A stretch of 64,000 nt of DNA from Wenyingzhuangia gilva (GTDB taxonomy: Bacteria; Bacteroidota; Bacteroidia; Flavobacteriales; Flavobacteriaceae). The notes beneath the pieces are model-generated. The model was not told the origin of the DNA. It saw only the letters and a list, made by a program, of their open reading frames with translations, and did no database searches. Positions 9,362 through 17,465 of this stretch are shown here, one piece after another. Each line of letters opens with the position of its first letter. Positions within the stretch are counted from its first letter, which is position 1. A program made the translations under genes and the position numbers. The stretch lies in the NCBI RefSeq assembly GCF_030519655.1, contig NZ_JAUMIT010000001.1:1054001-1118000 (forward strand). Reading direction: 5' to 3'.

Positions 9362-10117
9362 ATGGAACCATATGTAAAGACTACGATAAAAGATAAAGTA
9401 GCAGAAATAGAATTTTTTAGTCCAGCTAGTAATTCGCTTGCAAGTGAACAATTAGCACAATTAACTACCGCTATAAAAGGTTGGGGAGAGAATGATGGAA
9501 TAAGTGTCATTCACTTAAAAAGTGCAGGGACTAATGTGTTTTGTGCAGGAGCTTCTTTTGATGAATTGTTGGCCATTGAAGATTTAGAAAACGGAACAAA
9601 ATTCTTTATGGGGTTTGCCAATGTCATCAATGCGATTAGAACTTGTGGTAAAATTGTGGTGACTTCAGTTCAAGGTAAAACCGTTGGTGGTGGTGTAGGC
9701 ATCGCTGCTGCTAGTGATTATGTTTTTGCTACCGAAACAGCAGCGATTAAGTTGTCTGAATTAAGTATCGGTATCGGTCCTTTTGTGATAGAACCTGCAG
9801 TAACAAGAAAAATAGGATTGACGAATATGGCAATACTATCTCTTAATGCGACTACATGGAAAACTGCAAAATGGGCACAACAAGTTGGATTGTATCATGA
9901 GGTAGATGCAACGTTGTCAGAATTAAATTATAGTTTAGATAAATTTTTAAAACAATTGGTGAGTTATAGTCCACAAGCCTTATCTGCCATGAAAAAAACA
10001 TTTTGGAAAGGTACAGAGCAATGGGATATTTTATTAAAAGAAAGAGCTGCTGTTAGTGGAAAATTGGTGTTGTCTGATGAAACGAATAAAGCTTTAACTC
10101 AATTTAAAAGAAAGTAA
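9362..10117 (+). CDS. enoyl-CoA hydratase/isomerase (crotonase) family protein
   Basis: 251-residue crotonase-fold enzyme acting on acyl-CoA thioesters. I chose the ATG of MEPYVKTTIKDKVAE; an in-frame TTG 18 bases earlier sits inside the MATE gene. The CoA/oxyanion-hole segments are seen as FCAGASFDELL and GKTVGGGVGIAAASDYVFA. The Glu of the usual PE motif is present (SELSIGIG). The second catalytic Glu of classic hydratases, just after the RKIG segment, aligns to an aliphatic residue (LTNMAILSL), so activity may be isomerase or hydrolase rather than simple hydratase. One base separates it from queD. The specific reaction is not assignable. Confidence 0.85.
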   Translation: MEPYVKTTIKDKVAEIEFFSPASNSLASEQLAQLTTAIKGWGENDGISVIHLKSAGTNVFCAGASFDELLAIEDLENGTKFFMGFANVINAIRTCGKIVVTSVQGKTVGGGVGIAAASDYVFATETAAIKLSELSIGIGPFVIEPAVTRKIGLTNMAILSLNATTWKTAKWAQQVGLYHEVDATLSELNYSLDKFLKQLVSYSPQALSAMKKTFWKGTEQWDILLKERAAVSGKLVLSDETNKALTQFKRK

Positions 10118-10118
10118 G

Positions 10119-10574
10119 ATGAATAGAAAGATTAGGATTACAAAAAAGTTTGATTTTGAAACAGGTCACGCTTTACACGGATATGATGGAAAATGTAGAA
10201 ATGTACACGGACATAGTTATAAATTATATGTAACAGTAATCGGTACGCCTATTCAAGATCCTAATCATGTTAAGAACGGAATGGTGATTGATTTTACAGA
10301 TTTAAAAGAAATTGTAAAGTCAGAGGTAGAAGATGTGTTTGATCATGCAACAGTTTTTAACAAAAATACGCCTCATGTTGAGTTGGCAAAAGAGCTACAA
10401 GACAGGGGGCATAATGTTATTTTGGTAGACTATCAACCTACCAGTGAGATGATGATTTTAGACTTTGCAGAAAAGATTAAAAATAGACTTCCTAACCACA
10501 TACAATTACATTCTTTAAAATTACAAGAAACGAGTAGTTCTTTTGCAGAATGGTATGCAAGTGATCAAGAGTAA
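10119..10574 (+). CDS. queD: 6-carboxy-5,6,7,8-tetrahydropterin synthase (QueD/PTPS family)
   Basis: 151-residue enzyme converting 7,8-dihydroneopterin triphosphate to 6-carboxytetrahydropterin, the second committed step towards queuosine and other 7-deazapurines. The zinc-binding histidines appear in FETGHALHGY and NVHGHSYKL, with the catalytic Cys in GKCRNVHGH. KNGMVIDFTDLK and PTSEMMILDFAEKI are family signatures, and the C-terminal LQETSSSFAEW carries the pterin-anchoring Glu. Last gene of the plus-strand run; it converges on pth. Confidence 0.92.
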   Translation: MNRKIRITKKFDFETGHALHGYDGKCRNVHGHSYKLYVTVIGTPIQDPNHVKNGMVIDFTDLKEIVKSEVEDVFDHATVFNKNTPHVELAKELQDRGHNVILVDYQPTSEMMILDFAEKIKNRLPNHIQLHSLKLQETSSSFAEWYASDQE

Positions 10575-10582
10575 TGGTTAAT

Positions 10583-10643
10583 GGTTTGTAGTTGTTTGTT
10601 GTTGGAATTGTTTGTTAAAACTATCAACAAACAACTAACAACC
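10583..10643. terminator. Long inverted repeat between convergent queD and pth
   Basis: Two 19-base arms (GGTTTGTAGTTGTTTGTTG and CAACAAACAACTAACAACC) match at 17 of 19 positions around a 23-base spacer. The position between convergent genes suggests a bidirectional terminator, though the arms are made of GTT/TTG low-complexity sequence and the flanking T runs are short. Confidence 0.5.
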
Positions 10644-10650
10644 AAAAAAC

Positions 10651-11286
10651 CTATAGATCCTCAACTTGTTTTCCGTTGTACTCATTCATTGTATTTCCAA
10701 TACCGGCAGTTCCAAATGAGAGTACTAATTTAGAAGCTTTGTCTAATAATTCTGGAAAGTATCTCATTTCATCCTTGTCCCACTCCCCAAGCACATAATC
10801 TACTTGTCTTCCTTTTCCAAACATCGCACTAATTCCAAATCTAAAACGAGCATAATTTTGGTTTCCAAGTTTTTCGTTAATGTCCTTTAAACCATTGTGT
10901 CCACCTGCACTTCCTTTTGCTTTTAACCTAAAGGTTCCAAAATCAATATTTAGGTCATCAGAAATAACCAATATGTTTTCTTGAGGAATTTTTTCTTTTT
11001 CCATCCAATATTTTACCGATTTACCGCTTAAGTTCATGTAAGTAGAAGGTTTAAGGAGTATAAAGGTTCTTCCTTTAAACTTAAACACTGCTACATCACC
11101 CAGTTTATCAGTAGTAAAAGAAGTTTCTTGTTGTTTGGCCAATTCATCTAGTACTTTAAAACCAATATTGTGTCTTGTGTTTTCATATTTTGGACCAATA
11201 TTACCTAGACCAACTATTAAGAATTTTTTCATAGGATCCTCGTTAGAAATTTGTTTGGGTTGAAACCATTTAGAAAATAATGTCAT
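10651..11286 (-). CDS. pth: peptidyl-tRNA hydrolase
   Basis: Releases tRNA from prematurely dropped peptidyl-tRNA. The core begins FLIVGLGNIGPKYENTRHNIGF with catalytic His in TRHN, the Asp in VISDDLNIDFG, and Asn residues in YMNLSG and GHNGLKDI. There is an 18-residue N-terminal extension (MTLFSKWFQPKQ...) before a second Met; similar extensions occur in flavobacterial Pth proteins, so the longer start is kept, with the internal ATG at 11232 as the alternative. Follows rplY on the same strand behind a terminator-like hairpin. Confidence 0.92.
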   Translation of the reverse strand: MTLFSKWFQPKQISNEDPMKKFLIVGLGNIGPKYENTRHNIGFKVLDELAKQQETSFTTDKLGDVAVFKFKGRTFILLKPSTYMNLSGKSVKYWMEKEKIPQENILVISDDLNIDFGTFRLKAKGSAGGHNGLKDINEKLGNQNYARFRFGISAMFGKGRQVDYVLGEWDKDEMRYFPELLDKASKLVLSFGTAGIGNTMNEYNGKQVEDL

Positions 11287-11322
11287 TTCTTTTTTTATAC
11301 CAAATATAAGATTCTATGGCAT

Positions 11323-11355
11323 AAAAAAAGAGCGTTACAACTAGTAACGCTCTTT
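11323..11355 (-). terminator. Terminator after rplY
   Basis: Perfect 12-base stem AAAGAGCGTTAC / GTAACGCTCTTT with loop AACTA. Read on the minus strand it is followed by a run of seven T. It would separate prs-rplY transcription from pth. Confidence 0.88.
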
Positions 11356-11373
11356 AAATATTTTAAGTAAAAA

Positions 11374-11946
11374 TTACTTAGCCTCTGCAGCAGCTTTAGC
11401 AGCGTTACGAGACATTCTTACTTGAGCAACAACAGTGTTGTCGTTATGTAAGATTTGGTATTGATCGTTTCTTAATTTAGAAACGTATAATTTGTTACCA
11501 ATTTGTAATTCAGTAATGTTTGCTTCAACAAAATCAGGTAAGTTAGCAGGAATTGCTTTTACCTTGATTTTTCTTAAGTTTTGACGTAAAGCTCCACCAG
11601 CAATAACCCCTTTAGAGTTACCAACTAATTTTACAGGTACGCTTAAAGCAATTTCTTTATCAGCTTGTAATTGGTAAAAATCTACATGTAAAATACGGTC
11701 GTGAATTGGGTGAAACTGAATGTCTTGTAATACAGCTTCGTAAGACTTACCTTCTACTTCAATCTTAGCAGTATATACGTTTGGAGTATAAACTAAGTTT
11801 TTAAATTGTTTTTCATCTGCTGAAAAGTGTAAAACTTTGTCCCCTCCGTATATAACGCAAGGTACCTGTCCAGCATTACGTAAGGCTTTAGTCGCTGACT
11901 TACCTACGCTTTCTCTTTGAGATCCTTTGATTGTAATTGATTTCAT
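11374..11946 (-). CDS. rplY: 50S ribosomal protein L25 / general stress protein Ctc
   Basis: 190-residue long form (TL5/CTC type) that binds 5S rRNA. The N-terminal L25 domain reads [20 protein letters not shown], then [12 protein letters not shown] and the conserved [19 protein letters not shown]. The C-terminal CTC beta domain ([30 protein letters not shown]) is present, ending in an Ala/Lys-rich tail. It lies 8 bases downstream of prs, an arrangement conserved in Bacteroidota, so the two are cotranscribed. Confidence 0.95.
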   Translation of the reverse strand: MKSITIKGSQRESVGKSATKALRNAGQVPCVIYGGDKVLHFSADEKQFKNLVYTPNVYTAKIEVEGKSYEAVLQDIQFHPIHDRILHVDFYQLQADKEIALSVPVKLVGNSKGVIAGGALRQNLRKIKVKAIPANLPDFVEANITELQIGNKLYVSKLRNDQYQILHNDNTVVAQVRMSRNAAKAAAEAK

Positions 11947-11954
11947 AATATATA

Positions 11955-12896
11955 TTAAATGATAAATTTATCCGTAATTGACTTGAAGTTCTGAACTTTC
12001 TCCATTACCTCGGCAAATAAGGGAGCGCAAGATAATACTTTTATTTTAGAACTTTCCTTTTTTAATGGAATAGTATCAGAAGTAATAAATTCGCATAATT
12101 TTGAGTTCTCTATTTTCTCATATGCATCTCCAGATAAGATAGAGTGAGTTACAATCGCTCTAACACTTAAAGCTCCCCTTTCCATCATTAAATCTGCGGC
12201 TTTGGTTAAAGTTCCTGCAGTATCAGCCATATCATCTACTAATACAACATGTTGACCTTCTACCTGTCCAATTAATTCCATGTGAGAAACCTCATTGGCT
12301 TTAATTCTTTGTTTGTAACAAATAACAACATTACTGTTTAAGTACTTTGCGTAAGCATAAGCTCTTTTAGAACCTCCCATATCAGGAGAAGCAATAGTTA
12401 AGTTGTCTAATTTTAAGCTTTCTAAATAAGGTAAGAAAATAGTAGAACCATATAAGTGATCTACTGGTTTTTCAAAAAATCCTTGAATTTGTCCTGCGTG
12501 TAAATCCATAGTCATGACACGAGTAGCACCTGATGCTTCAAGTAAGTTGGCTACCATTTTGGCACCAATAGCAACACGGGGTTGATCTTTTCTATCTTGG
12601 CGGGCATATCCAAAATAAGGAATTACAGCTGTAATGTGTTTAGCAGAGGCTCTTTTACAAGCATCTAAAATTAGTAACAATTCCATTAAGTTGTCAGCAT
12701 TAGGGAATGTAGAACCAATAATGAAAACTCGTCTCCCACGAACAGTTTCATTAATTACTGGTTGAAATTCACCATCGCTAAATCTAGAAACGGTTAAATC
12801 ACCTAGTTCAGTTCCGTAATGTTTAGCTATTGCTTGTGCTAATTCAGTGCTTTGGGAACAAGCAAATACTTTTGGAGTTAATTGATTAACAGACAT
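11955..12896 (-). CDS. prs: ribose-phosphate pyrophosphokinase
   Basis: Makes PRPP from ribose 5-phosphate and ATP for nucleotide, His and Trp synthesis. Signatures: [17 protein letters not shown] (N-terminal flag region), [22 protein letters not shown], and the PRPP-binding loop [14 protein letters not shown]. The start is the ATG of [14 protein letters not shown]; an in-frame TTG 39 bases upstream overlaps the -7 promoter element and is rejected. About 313 residues, normal for the family. Confidence 0.95.
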   Translation of the reverse strand: MSVNQLTPKVFACSQSTELAQAIAKHYGTELGDLTVSRFSDGEFQPVINETVRGRRVFIIGSTFPNADNLMELLLILDACKRASAKHITAVIPYFGYARQDRKDQPRVAIGAKMVANLLEASGATRVMTMDLHAGQIQGFFEKPVDHLYGSTIFLPYLESLKLDNLTIASPDMGGSKRAYAYAKYLNSNVVICYKQRIKANEVSHMELIGQVEGQHVVLVDDMADTAGTLTKAADLMMERGALSVRAIVTHSILSGDAYEKIENSKLCEFITSDTIPLKKESSKIKVLSCAPLFAEVMEKVQNFKSITDKFII

Positions 12897-12932
12897 TTGT
12901 GTGATTGTTGTTGTTGTTGGTTTAGTTTTTGG

Positions 12933-12940
12933 CAAAAGTA
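12933..12940 (-). promoter_or_regulatory. -7 promoter element for prs-rplY
   Basis: TACTTTTG on the minus strand is an exact match to TAnnTTTG, 36 bases before the prs ATG. No convincing TTG -33 element is seen. Confidence 0.5.
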
Positions 12941-12985
12941 GAAATTTTTTTTCGTTTGATTAGTGTGAATACATCGATATTTTTT

Positions 12986-12993
12986 TACATTTG
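12986..12993 (+). promoter_or_regulatory. -7 promoter element for tRNA-Leu
   Basis: TACATTTG, an exact TAnnTTTG match, ends 15 bases before the mature tRNA 5' end. Confidence 0.5.
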
Positions 12994-13008
12994 CAGCACC
13001 AATAAAAA

Positions 13009-13090
13009 GCCTAGGTGGCGGAATTGGTAGACGCGCTGGATTCAAAATCCAGTTTCCTCGGAAGTGCGGGTTCGATTCCCGCCCTAGGTA
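13009..13090 (+). tRNA. tRNA-Leu (anticodon CAA)
   Basis: An 82-base class II tRNA. Acceptor stem GCCTAGG pairs with CCTAGGT (first pair G-U), discriminator A. D arm contains GGTAGA. Anticodon stem CTGGA/TCCAG encloses loop TTCAAAA, so the anticodon is CAA (13043-13045), decoding UUG. A long variable arm follows (TTTCCTCGGAAG), then the T arm GCGGGTTCGATTCCCGC. CCA is not encoded. Confidence 0.97.
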
Positions 13091-13091
13091 C

Positions 13092-13123
13092 AAAGCCCAA
13101 CTCAAATGAGTTGGGCTTTTTTT
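13092..13123 (+). terminator. Terminator after tRNA-Leu
   Basis: Stem AAAGCCCAACTCA / TGAGTTGGGCTTT with a two-base loop and a T run, immediately after the tRNA 3' end. Confidence 0.92.
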
Positions 13124-13209
13124 ATGCTACTTATTTATATGGTTATTTTTATCATGTATCTTTTCATATTTATTAATTTAGAAATCATAAAATAAATTTT
13201 CCGTAAAAA

Positions 13210-13228
13210 CATACTAGTCCATACTAGT
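13210..13228 (+). promoter_or_regulatory. Tandem CATACTAGT repeats, candidate operator for the galactose operon
   Basis: CATACTAGT occurs twice, with starts 10 bases apart (one helical turn). Each copy contains the palindrome ACTAGT. The repeats cover the -33 region of the candidate promoter for the GntR-type regulator, the expected place for a repressor or autoregulatory site. Binding by the adjacent regulator is inferred from position only. Confidence 0.45.
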
Positions 13229-13234
13229 TTTTGT

Positions 13235-13242
13235 TATATTTG
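13235..13242 (+). promoter_or_regulatory. -7 promoter element for the galactose operon
   Basis: TATATTTG matches TAnnTTTG exactly and ends four bases before the regulator ATG. If used, the mRNA would start at or next to the start codon. Confidence 0.5.
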
Positions 13243-13246
13243 CTTT

Positions 13247-14245
13247 ATGAATCTTGAGCCCGTAAAAAGACAAATAGGAGTGCCTAAATATAAGCAGATT
13301 ATAAAGTCTGTAGAGAGTGCTATTGCTAAAAAAGAGATGGTAAAAGGAGATAAGTTACCATCTATTAGTCATATTCAGAAAGTAAATAAGGTTTCCAGAG
13401 ATACTGTGTTAACAGCTTTAAATGAATTAAAAACAAGAGGAATTGTTCAATCTATAGCTGGTAAAGGTTATTATGTTTTATCAGAAAATATAGAAGTAGA
13501 GAAAAAAGTCTTTTTGTTGTTTGATGAATTGAATGGTTTTAAAGAAGAGTTGTATAATTCATTTCTAAGCAATTTGGAAGAGCATACAAATGTTGATATT
13601 TATTTCCATCATTTTAACCATACTGTATTTAGTAAGTTGATTTACGATAATATAGGAAGTTATAACTCCTATATTATCATGCCTGCAAATATGGAAAACA
13701 CGGCTCGTGTGATTGAAAAATTACCTAAAGAGAAAGTGTATATTTTAGATCAAATGCATTCAGAACTTTCTTCTTATGCGGCTATTTATCAAAATTTTGA
13801 AAAAGACATTTACACTAATTTAATCAAAGGATTACCCCTTATTAAAAAGTATAAAAAGCTGGTTTTGTTGTTTGATGAAAAAATTCAGCCGCAAGGTATG
13901 TTAAAAGGTTTTCAGCTTTTTTGTGATCAAAAAAACATAAAAGGAAAAGTGATCAACTCTTTACAAGATAGGGTTTTGCAAAAAGGAGAAGCTTATATTA
14001 TTCCTGATGATAAAAACTTGATAAGCATTATTAAAAAAATTAGAGAACAAGGCTTGGTTATTTCTCAGGATTTAGGAATTATATCATACAATGAAACGTT
14101 GCTTAAAGAAGTTGTAGAAGGTGGAATTACTACTATTTCTACAGATTTTAATCAAATGGGAAAACGTTTGGCTCAAATGATTAATTATAAAGAACAAGTA
14201 CAGGTAGAAAATGTAAACCGTCTTATTTTAAGACAATCATTATAA
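13247..14245 (+). CDS. GntR-family regulator with LacI-type sugar-binding domain
   Basis: 332-residue transcription factor. Residues about 12-78 form a GntR winged helix-turn-helix (KYKQIIKSVESAIAK, DKLPSISHIQKV, VSRDTVLTALNELK, GIVQSIAGKGYYV). The rest resembles a periplasmic-binding-protein/LacI effector domain (VFLLFDELNGFKEELYNSFL, IIMPANMEN, DLGIISYNE, GITTISTDFNQMG). It is the first gene of the galactose operon, 10 bases before galM, so it probably senses galactose or a derived metabolite and controls its own operon. The HTH begins near residue 12, so a much later start is unlikely. Confidence 0.87.
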   Translation: MNLEPVKRQIGVPKYKQIIKSVESAIAKKEMVKGDKLPSISHIQKVNKVSRDTVLTALNELKTRGIVQSIAGKGYYVLSENIEVEKKVFLLFDELNGFKEELYNSFLSNLEEHTNVDIYFHHFNHTVFSKLIYDNIGSYNSYIIMPANMENTARVIEKLPKEKVYILDQMHSELSSYAAIYQNFEKDIYTNLIKGLPLIKKYKKLVLLFDEKIQPQGMLKGFQLFCDQKNIKGKVINSLQDRVLQKGEAYIIPDDKNLISIIKKIREQGLVISQDLGIISYNETLLKEVVEGGITTISTDFNQMGKRLAQMINYKEQVQVENVNRLILRQSL

Positions 14246-14255
14246 AATTATTACA

Positions 14256-15146
14256 GTGTATAAAATCAATAAATTACAAGAAAACGGACTCAACTATATT
14301 GAAATCGTTGGGAACGATCATATTTCTTCTGCAAAAATTTGTTTGGACAGGGGTGGAGCACTAGAAACATTGACTTTAAATAATCAACCAGTTATTGTAG
14401 ACTTACATCCGTTGGAGTATAAAAACACATATGCTTCTTCTATTTTATTTCCATTTGCAAACAGAATTAAAGATGGAAAATATACTTACAAAGGAGTAGA
14501 TTATAAGTTTGATTGCAATGAAGCAAACAACAACAATGCTTTACACGGATTGGTTTATAACAAATCTTTTGTGGTAGTAGATTCAGAAATTTCTGATGAA
14601 GATGCTTCTGTTACCATGGTTTATACAGCCTCAACTAGAAACAAAGCATTTCCTTATTTATATACCATCGCCTTAAAATTTACTTTAACAGCTAATAGTG
14701 TTGATCTAAATGTAGAGGTAGATAATAATGATATTAACTCTTTCCCATTTACTATTGGATGGCATCCTTATTTTTTAAGTGATGATTTATACAACAGTAC
14801 CATAAATTTATCAACAATTAAAACCATAGAGTTTGATGAACGAATGATTACTAAAAATGTGATTGAAGAAAAGGCAACAATGCCAATTGAAATTAAAGAC
14901 CAACAATTAGACAATTGTTATGCTTTGGGTGATAGCAAAGTGATGTTTAATACGCCTAAATATAAAATGACCATTGATGCTTCTGGGGATGAAAATTTCT
15001 TTCAAATGTACACGCCTCCAAAAAAGAATGTAATTGCTTTGGAGCCTGTAACTGGAATTTCAGACAGCTTTAATAATAAATTAGGATTGAAAGAATTAAA
15101 GGCTGCTGATAAATACGAAATCAATTGGACAGTTACTGTAGAGTAG
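14256..15146 (+). CDS. galM: aldose 1-epimerase (mutarotase)
   Basis: 296-residue enzyme interconverting alpha and beta anomers of galactose/glucose before phosphorylation. Start is GTG, the only reasonable one, because the N-terminal strands precede the next Met by more than 100 residues. Family motifs: SILFPFANRIKDGKY, NNALHGLVYNKSF (substrate-binding His), FPFTIGWHPYFL (catalytic His region) and the catalytic Glu in IALEPVTGISDSFN. Located between the regulator and galK in the operon. Confidence 0.9.
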   Translation: MYKINKLQENGLNYIEIVGNDHISSAKICLDRGGALETLTLNNQPVIVDLHPLEYKNTYASSILFPFANRIKDGKYTYKGVDYKFDCNEANNNNALHGLVYNKSFVVVDSEISDEDASVTMVYTASTRNKAFPYLYTIALKFTLTANSVDLNVEVDNNDINSFPFTIGWHPYFLSDDLYNSTINLSTIKTIEFDERMITKNVIEEKATMPIEIKDQQLDNCYALGDSKVMFNTPKYKMTIDASGDENFFQMYTPPKKNVIALEPVTGISDSFNNKLGLKELKAADKYEINWTVTVE

Positions 15147-15167
15147 CTTATAAAAATATAAATCAAG

Positions 15168-15190
15168 CTTAACTTTTAACAATAGTTAAG
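15168..15190 (+). other. Weak hairpin between galM and galK
   Basis: CTTAACT and AGTTAAG (7-base arms) enclose 9 bases in the 72-base galM-galK spacer. No T run follows, so it is more likely an RNA-stability element or chance than a terminator. In related operons a sugar symporter gene often lies near this position; none is present here. Confidence 0.25.
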
Positions 15191-15218
15191 TAGTTAATCA
15201 TGTTTAAATTCATAAAAT

Positions 15219-16364
15219 ATGGATACTAAATTAGTTCAAAAAGTAACAGAAAGCTTTGCTAAAAATTTTACATCAGAGCCTGTGCTTATTTATTCACCTG
15301 GTCGTATCAACTTAATTGGAGAGCATACCGATTATAATGCAGGATTTGTTTTTCCTGCTGCGATTGATAAAGGGATTGTAGCGGCTATTCAAAAAAGTGA
15401 AAGCAATATATCTACAGCAATTGCTATTGATATGGATGAAACTTTTCAGTTTGATACTCATAACTTAAATACCGAAAATTTATCTAGCTGGCATGCCTAT
15501 GTAGTTGGGGTGGTTGCCGAAACTCAAAAATTAGGAAAAACGGTAGGGAATTTTGATATTGTTTTTGCAGGAAATATTCCTGATGGTGCTGGAATGTCAT
15601 CATCTGCAGCATTAGAAAATAGTGTGGTTTTTGGAATTAATGAGTTGTTTAATTTAAACTTGACTAAATACCAAATGATTTTAATTTCTCAAGCAGCCGA
15701 ACATAATTATGTTGGCGTAAAATGTGGAATTATGGATCAATACGCAAGTATGTTTGGTATTAAAAATAGTGCTTTGTTGTTAGATTGTAGAACGGCACAA
15801 GCAGAGCCTTTTACCATTGATTTTAAAGATTATCAACTGTTATTGTTCAATACCAATGTAAAACATAAATTGTCTGATAGTGCTTATAATGATAGACGTG
15901 CCGTTTGTGAAAAAACAGCAGAAATGTTAGGAATTGAAGCGTTAAGAGATGCTACGATTGTTGATTTAGATAAAGTTAAAGAAAAATTGTCTGAAGCAGA
16001 TTATCAAAAAGTATTATACGTAGTACAAGAAAATGCAAGAGCAGAAGCTGCAGCCATCGCTATTAAAAGTGATGACTTGGTAAGTTTAGGGAAATTGATT
16101 TATGGTTCTCATAACGGATTACAACATCAATATAAAGTGAGTTGTGATGAGTTAGATTTTTTGGTAGACTTGGCAAAAGAAAACTCAGATGTTCTTGGTG
16201 CAAGAATGATGGGGGGTGGTTTTGGTGGTTGTACTATCAACTTAATCAAAAAAACAGCTGTTGAAGATTTTAAGAAAACAGCCATCGAAGCGTATACCAA
16301 AAAATTCGGTCATGAATGTTCTCCATACGAAGTAGCATTGTCTGACGGAACAAAATTAATTTAA
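15219..16364 (+). CDS. galK: galactokinase
   Basis: 381-residue GHMP kinase making galactose 1-phosphate. All three GHMP motifs are intact: SPGRINLIGEHTDYN near residue 28 (galactokinase signature with the galactose-binding Glu-His-Asp), the ATP-binding loop GAGMSSSAALE near residue 130, and MMGGGFGGCTINL near residue 333. The catalytic Asp region CGIMDQYASMFG is present. Normal family length. It is followed by galT after 19 bases. Confidence 0.96.
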   Translation: MDTKLVQKVTESFAKNFTSEPVLIYSPGRINLIGEHTDYNAGFVFPAAIDKGIVAAIQKSESNISTAIAIDMDETFQFDTHNLNTENLSSWHAYVVGVVAETQKLGKTVGNFDIVFAGNIPDGAGMSSSAALENSVVFGINELFNLNLTKYQMILISQAAEHNYVGVKCGIMDQYASMFGIKNSALLLDCRTAQAEPFTIDFKDYQLLLFNTNVKHKLSDSAYNDRRAVCEKTAEMLGIEALRDATIVDLDKVKEKLSEADYQKVLYVVQENARAEAAAIAIKSDDLVSLGKLIYGSHNGLQHQYKVSCDELDFLVDLAKENSDVLGARMMGGGFGGCTINLIKKTAVEDFKKTAIEAYTKKFGHECSPYEVALSDGTKLI

Positions 16365-16383
16365 TCAAGAAAAACAATATATC

Positions 16384-17406
16384 ATGGATAAGCATTTAGA
16401 AGATTATTCACATAAAAGGTTTAATATCTTAACAGGAGAATGGGTGTTGGTTTCTCCACACAGATCTAAACGTCCTTGGCAAGGTCAAAACGAAGCAGTA
16501 AATAACGAAAAAAGACCTGAGTATGATGAGACTTGTTATTTATGTGCAGGAAACACAAGAATTAGTGGTGATGTAAATCCTAAATATACAGGAACCTACG
16601 TTTTTACTAATGATTTTGCTGCTTTGCAAAGTGATTCACCCTCTTTTAAAGTAAACGATGGTTTGTTACAAGCAGAAAGTGAAACGGGTATTTGTAAAGT
16701 AATTTGTTTTAGTCCAGACCACTCAAAGAGTTTGGCAGATATGGATGTTCCTGGAATTACAAAAGTGGTAAACACTTGGCAAAAAGAGTATAAAGAAATC
16801 GGAGCAAATGATGCGATTAAATATGTACAAATTTTTGAAAACAAAGGAGCGGTAATGGGGTGTAGCAATCCACATCCACACGGGCAAATTTGGTCTCAGT
16901 CTAGTTTGCCAAACGAAGTTTCTAAAAAAGATGCTACTCAAAAAGCATACTTTTCTGATAAAAAATCTAGCCTTTTAGGTGATTATTTAAAGCAAGAATT
17001 AAACGGAGATAGAGAGCGTATTATTTTTGAAAATGATGCTTTTGTGGTATTAATCCCTTTTTGGGCAGTTTGGCCATTTGAAGCGATGATTGCTCCAAAA
17101 AATCAACAAAATAGTATTTTGGATATGACAGAAGAGGAAGCTATTTTATATGCTGAAGCAATTTCTGTATTGACAAAAGTGTACGATAAATTATTCAATA
17201 CTTCTTTCCCATATTCTAGTGGAATTCATCAAGCACCAACCGATGGAGGAGATAATGCTCATTGGCATTGGCATATGAGTTTTTATCCACCATTGTTAAG
17301 AAGTGCAACAGTAAAAAAATTCATGGTAGGTTATGAAATGTTTGGAACGCCACAGCGTGATATTACTGCCGAAGGTGCTGCACAAAGATTAAGAGATTTG
17401 TTGTAG
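16384..17406 (+). CDS. galT: galactose-1-phosphate uridylyltransferase
   Basis: 340-residue HIT-superfamily enzyme exchanging UMP between UDP-glucose and galactose 1-phosphate. The nucleophilic His is in NPHPHGQIW (residues about 162-170). CYLCAGN near residue 56 supplies zinc-ligand cysteines, and the second zinc/His cluster is HWHWHMSFYPP near the C-terminus. It is the last gene of the Leloir operon; galE is not in the window. Confidence 0.95.
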   Translation: MDKHLEDYSHKRFNILTGEWVLVSPHRSKRPWQGQNEAVNNEKRPEYDETCYLCAGNTRISGDVNPKYTGTYVFTNDFAALQSDSPSFKVNDGLLQAESETGICKVICFSPDHSKSLADMDVPGITKVVNTWQKEYKEIGANDAIKYVQIFENKGAVMGCSNPHPHGQIWSQSSLPNEVSKKDATQKAYFSDKKSSLLGDYLKQELNGDRERIIFENDAFVVLIPFWAVWPFEAMIAPKNQQNSILDMTEEEAILYAEAISVLTKVYDKLFNTSFPYSSGIHQAPTDGGDNAHWHWHMSFYPPLLRSATVKKFMVGYEMFGTPQRDITAEGAAQRLRDLL

Positions 17407-17425
17407 TTTTTGCAAGTATATTTAT

Positions 17426-17458
17426 AAAAAAAAACCAACTCATTGAGTTGGTTTTTTT
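17426..17458. terminator. Bidirectional terminator between galT and acs
   Basis: Stem AAAACCAACTC / GAGTTGGTTTT with a 3-base loop, flanked by A-rich sequence on the left and a T run on the right, so it can serve both convergent genes. Confidence 0.88.
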
Positions 17459-17465
17459 GTTTTAA

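Noticed and set aside
12878-13105. Minus-strand reading frame of 75 codons over the tRNA-Leu gene
   Set aside because: It is the antisense of the tRNA and of the prs leader; no protein features.
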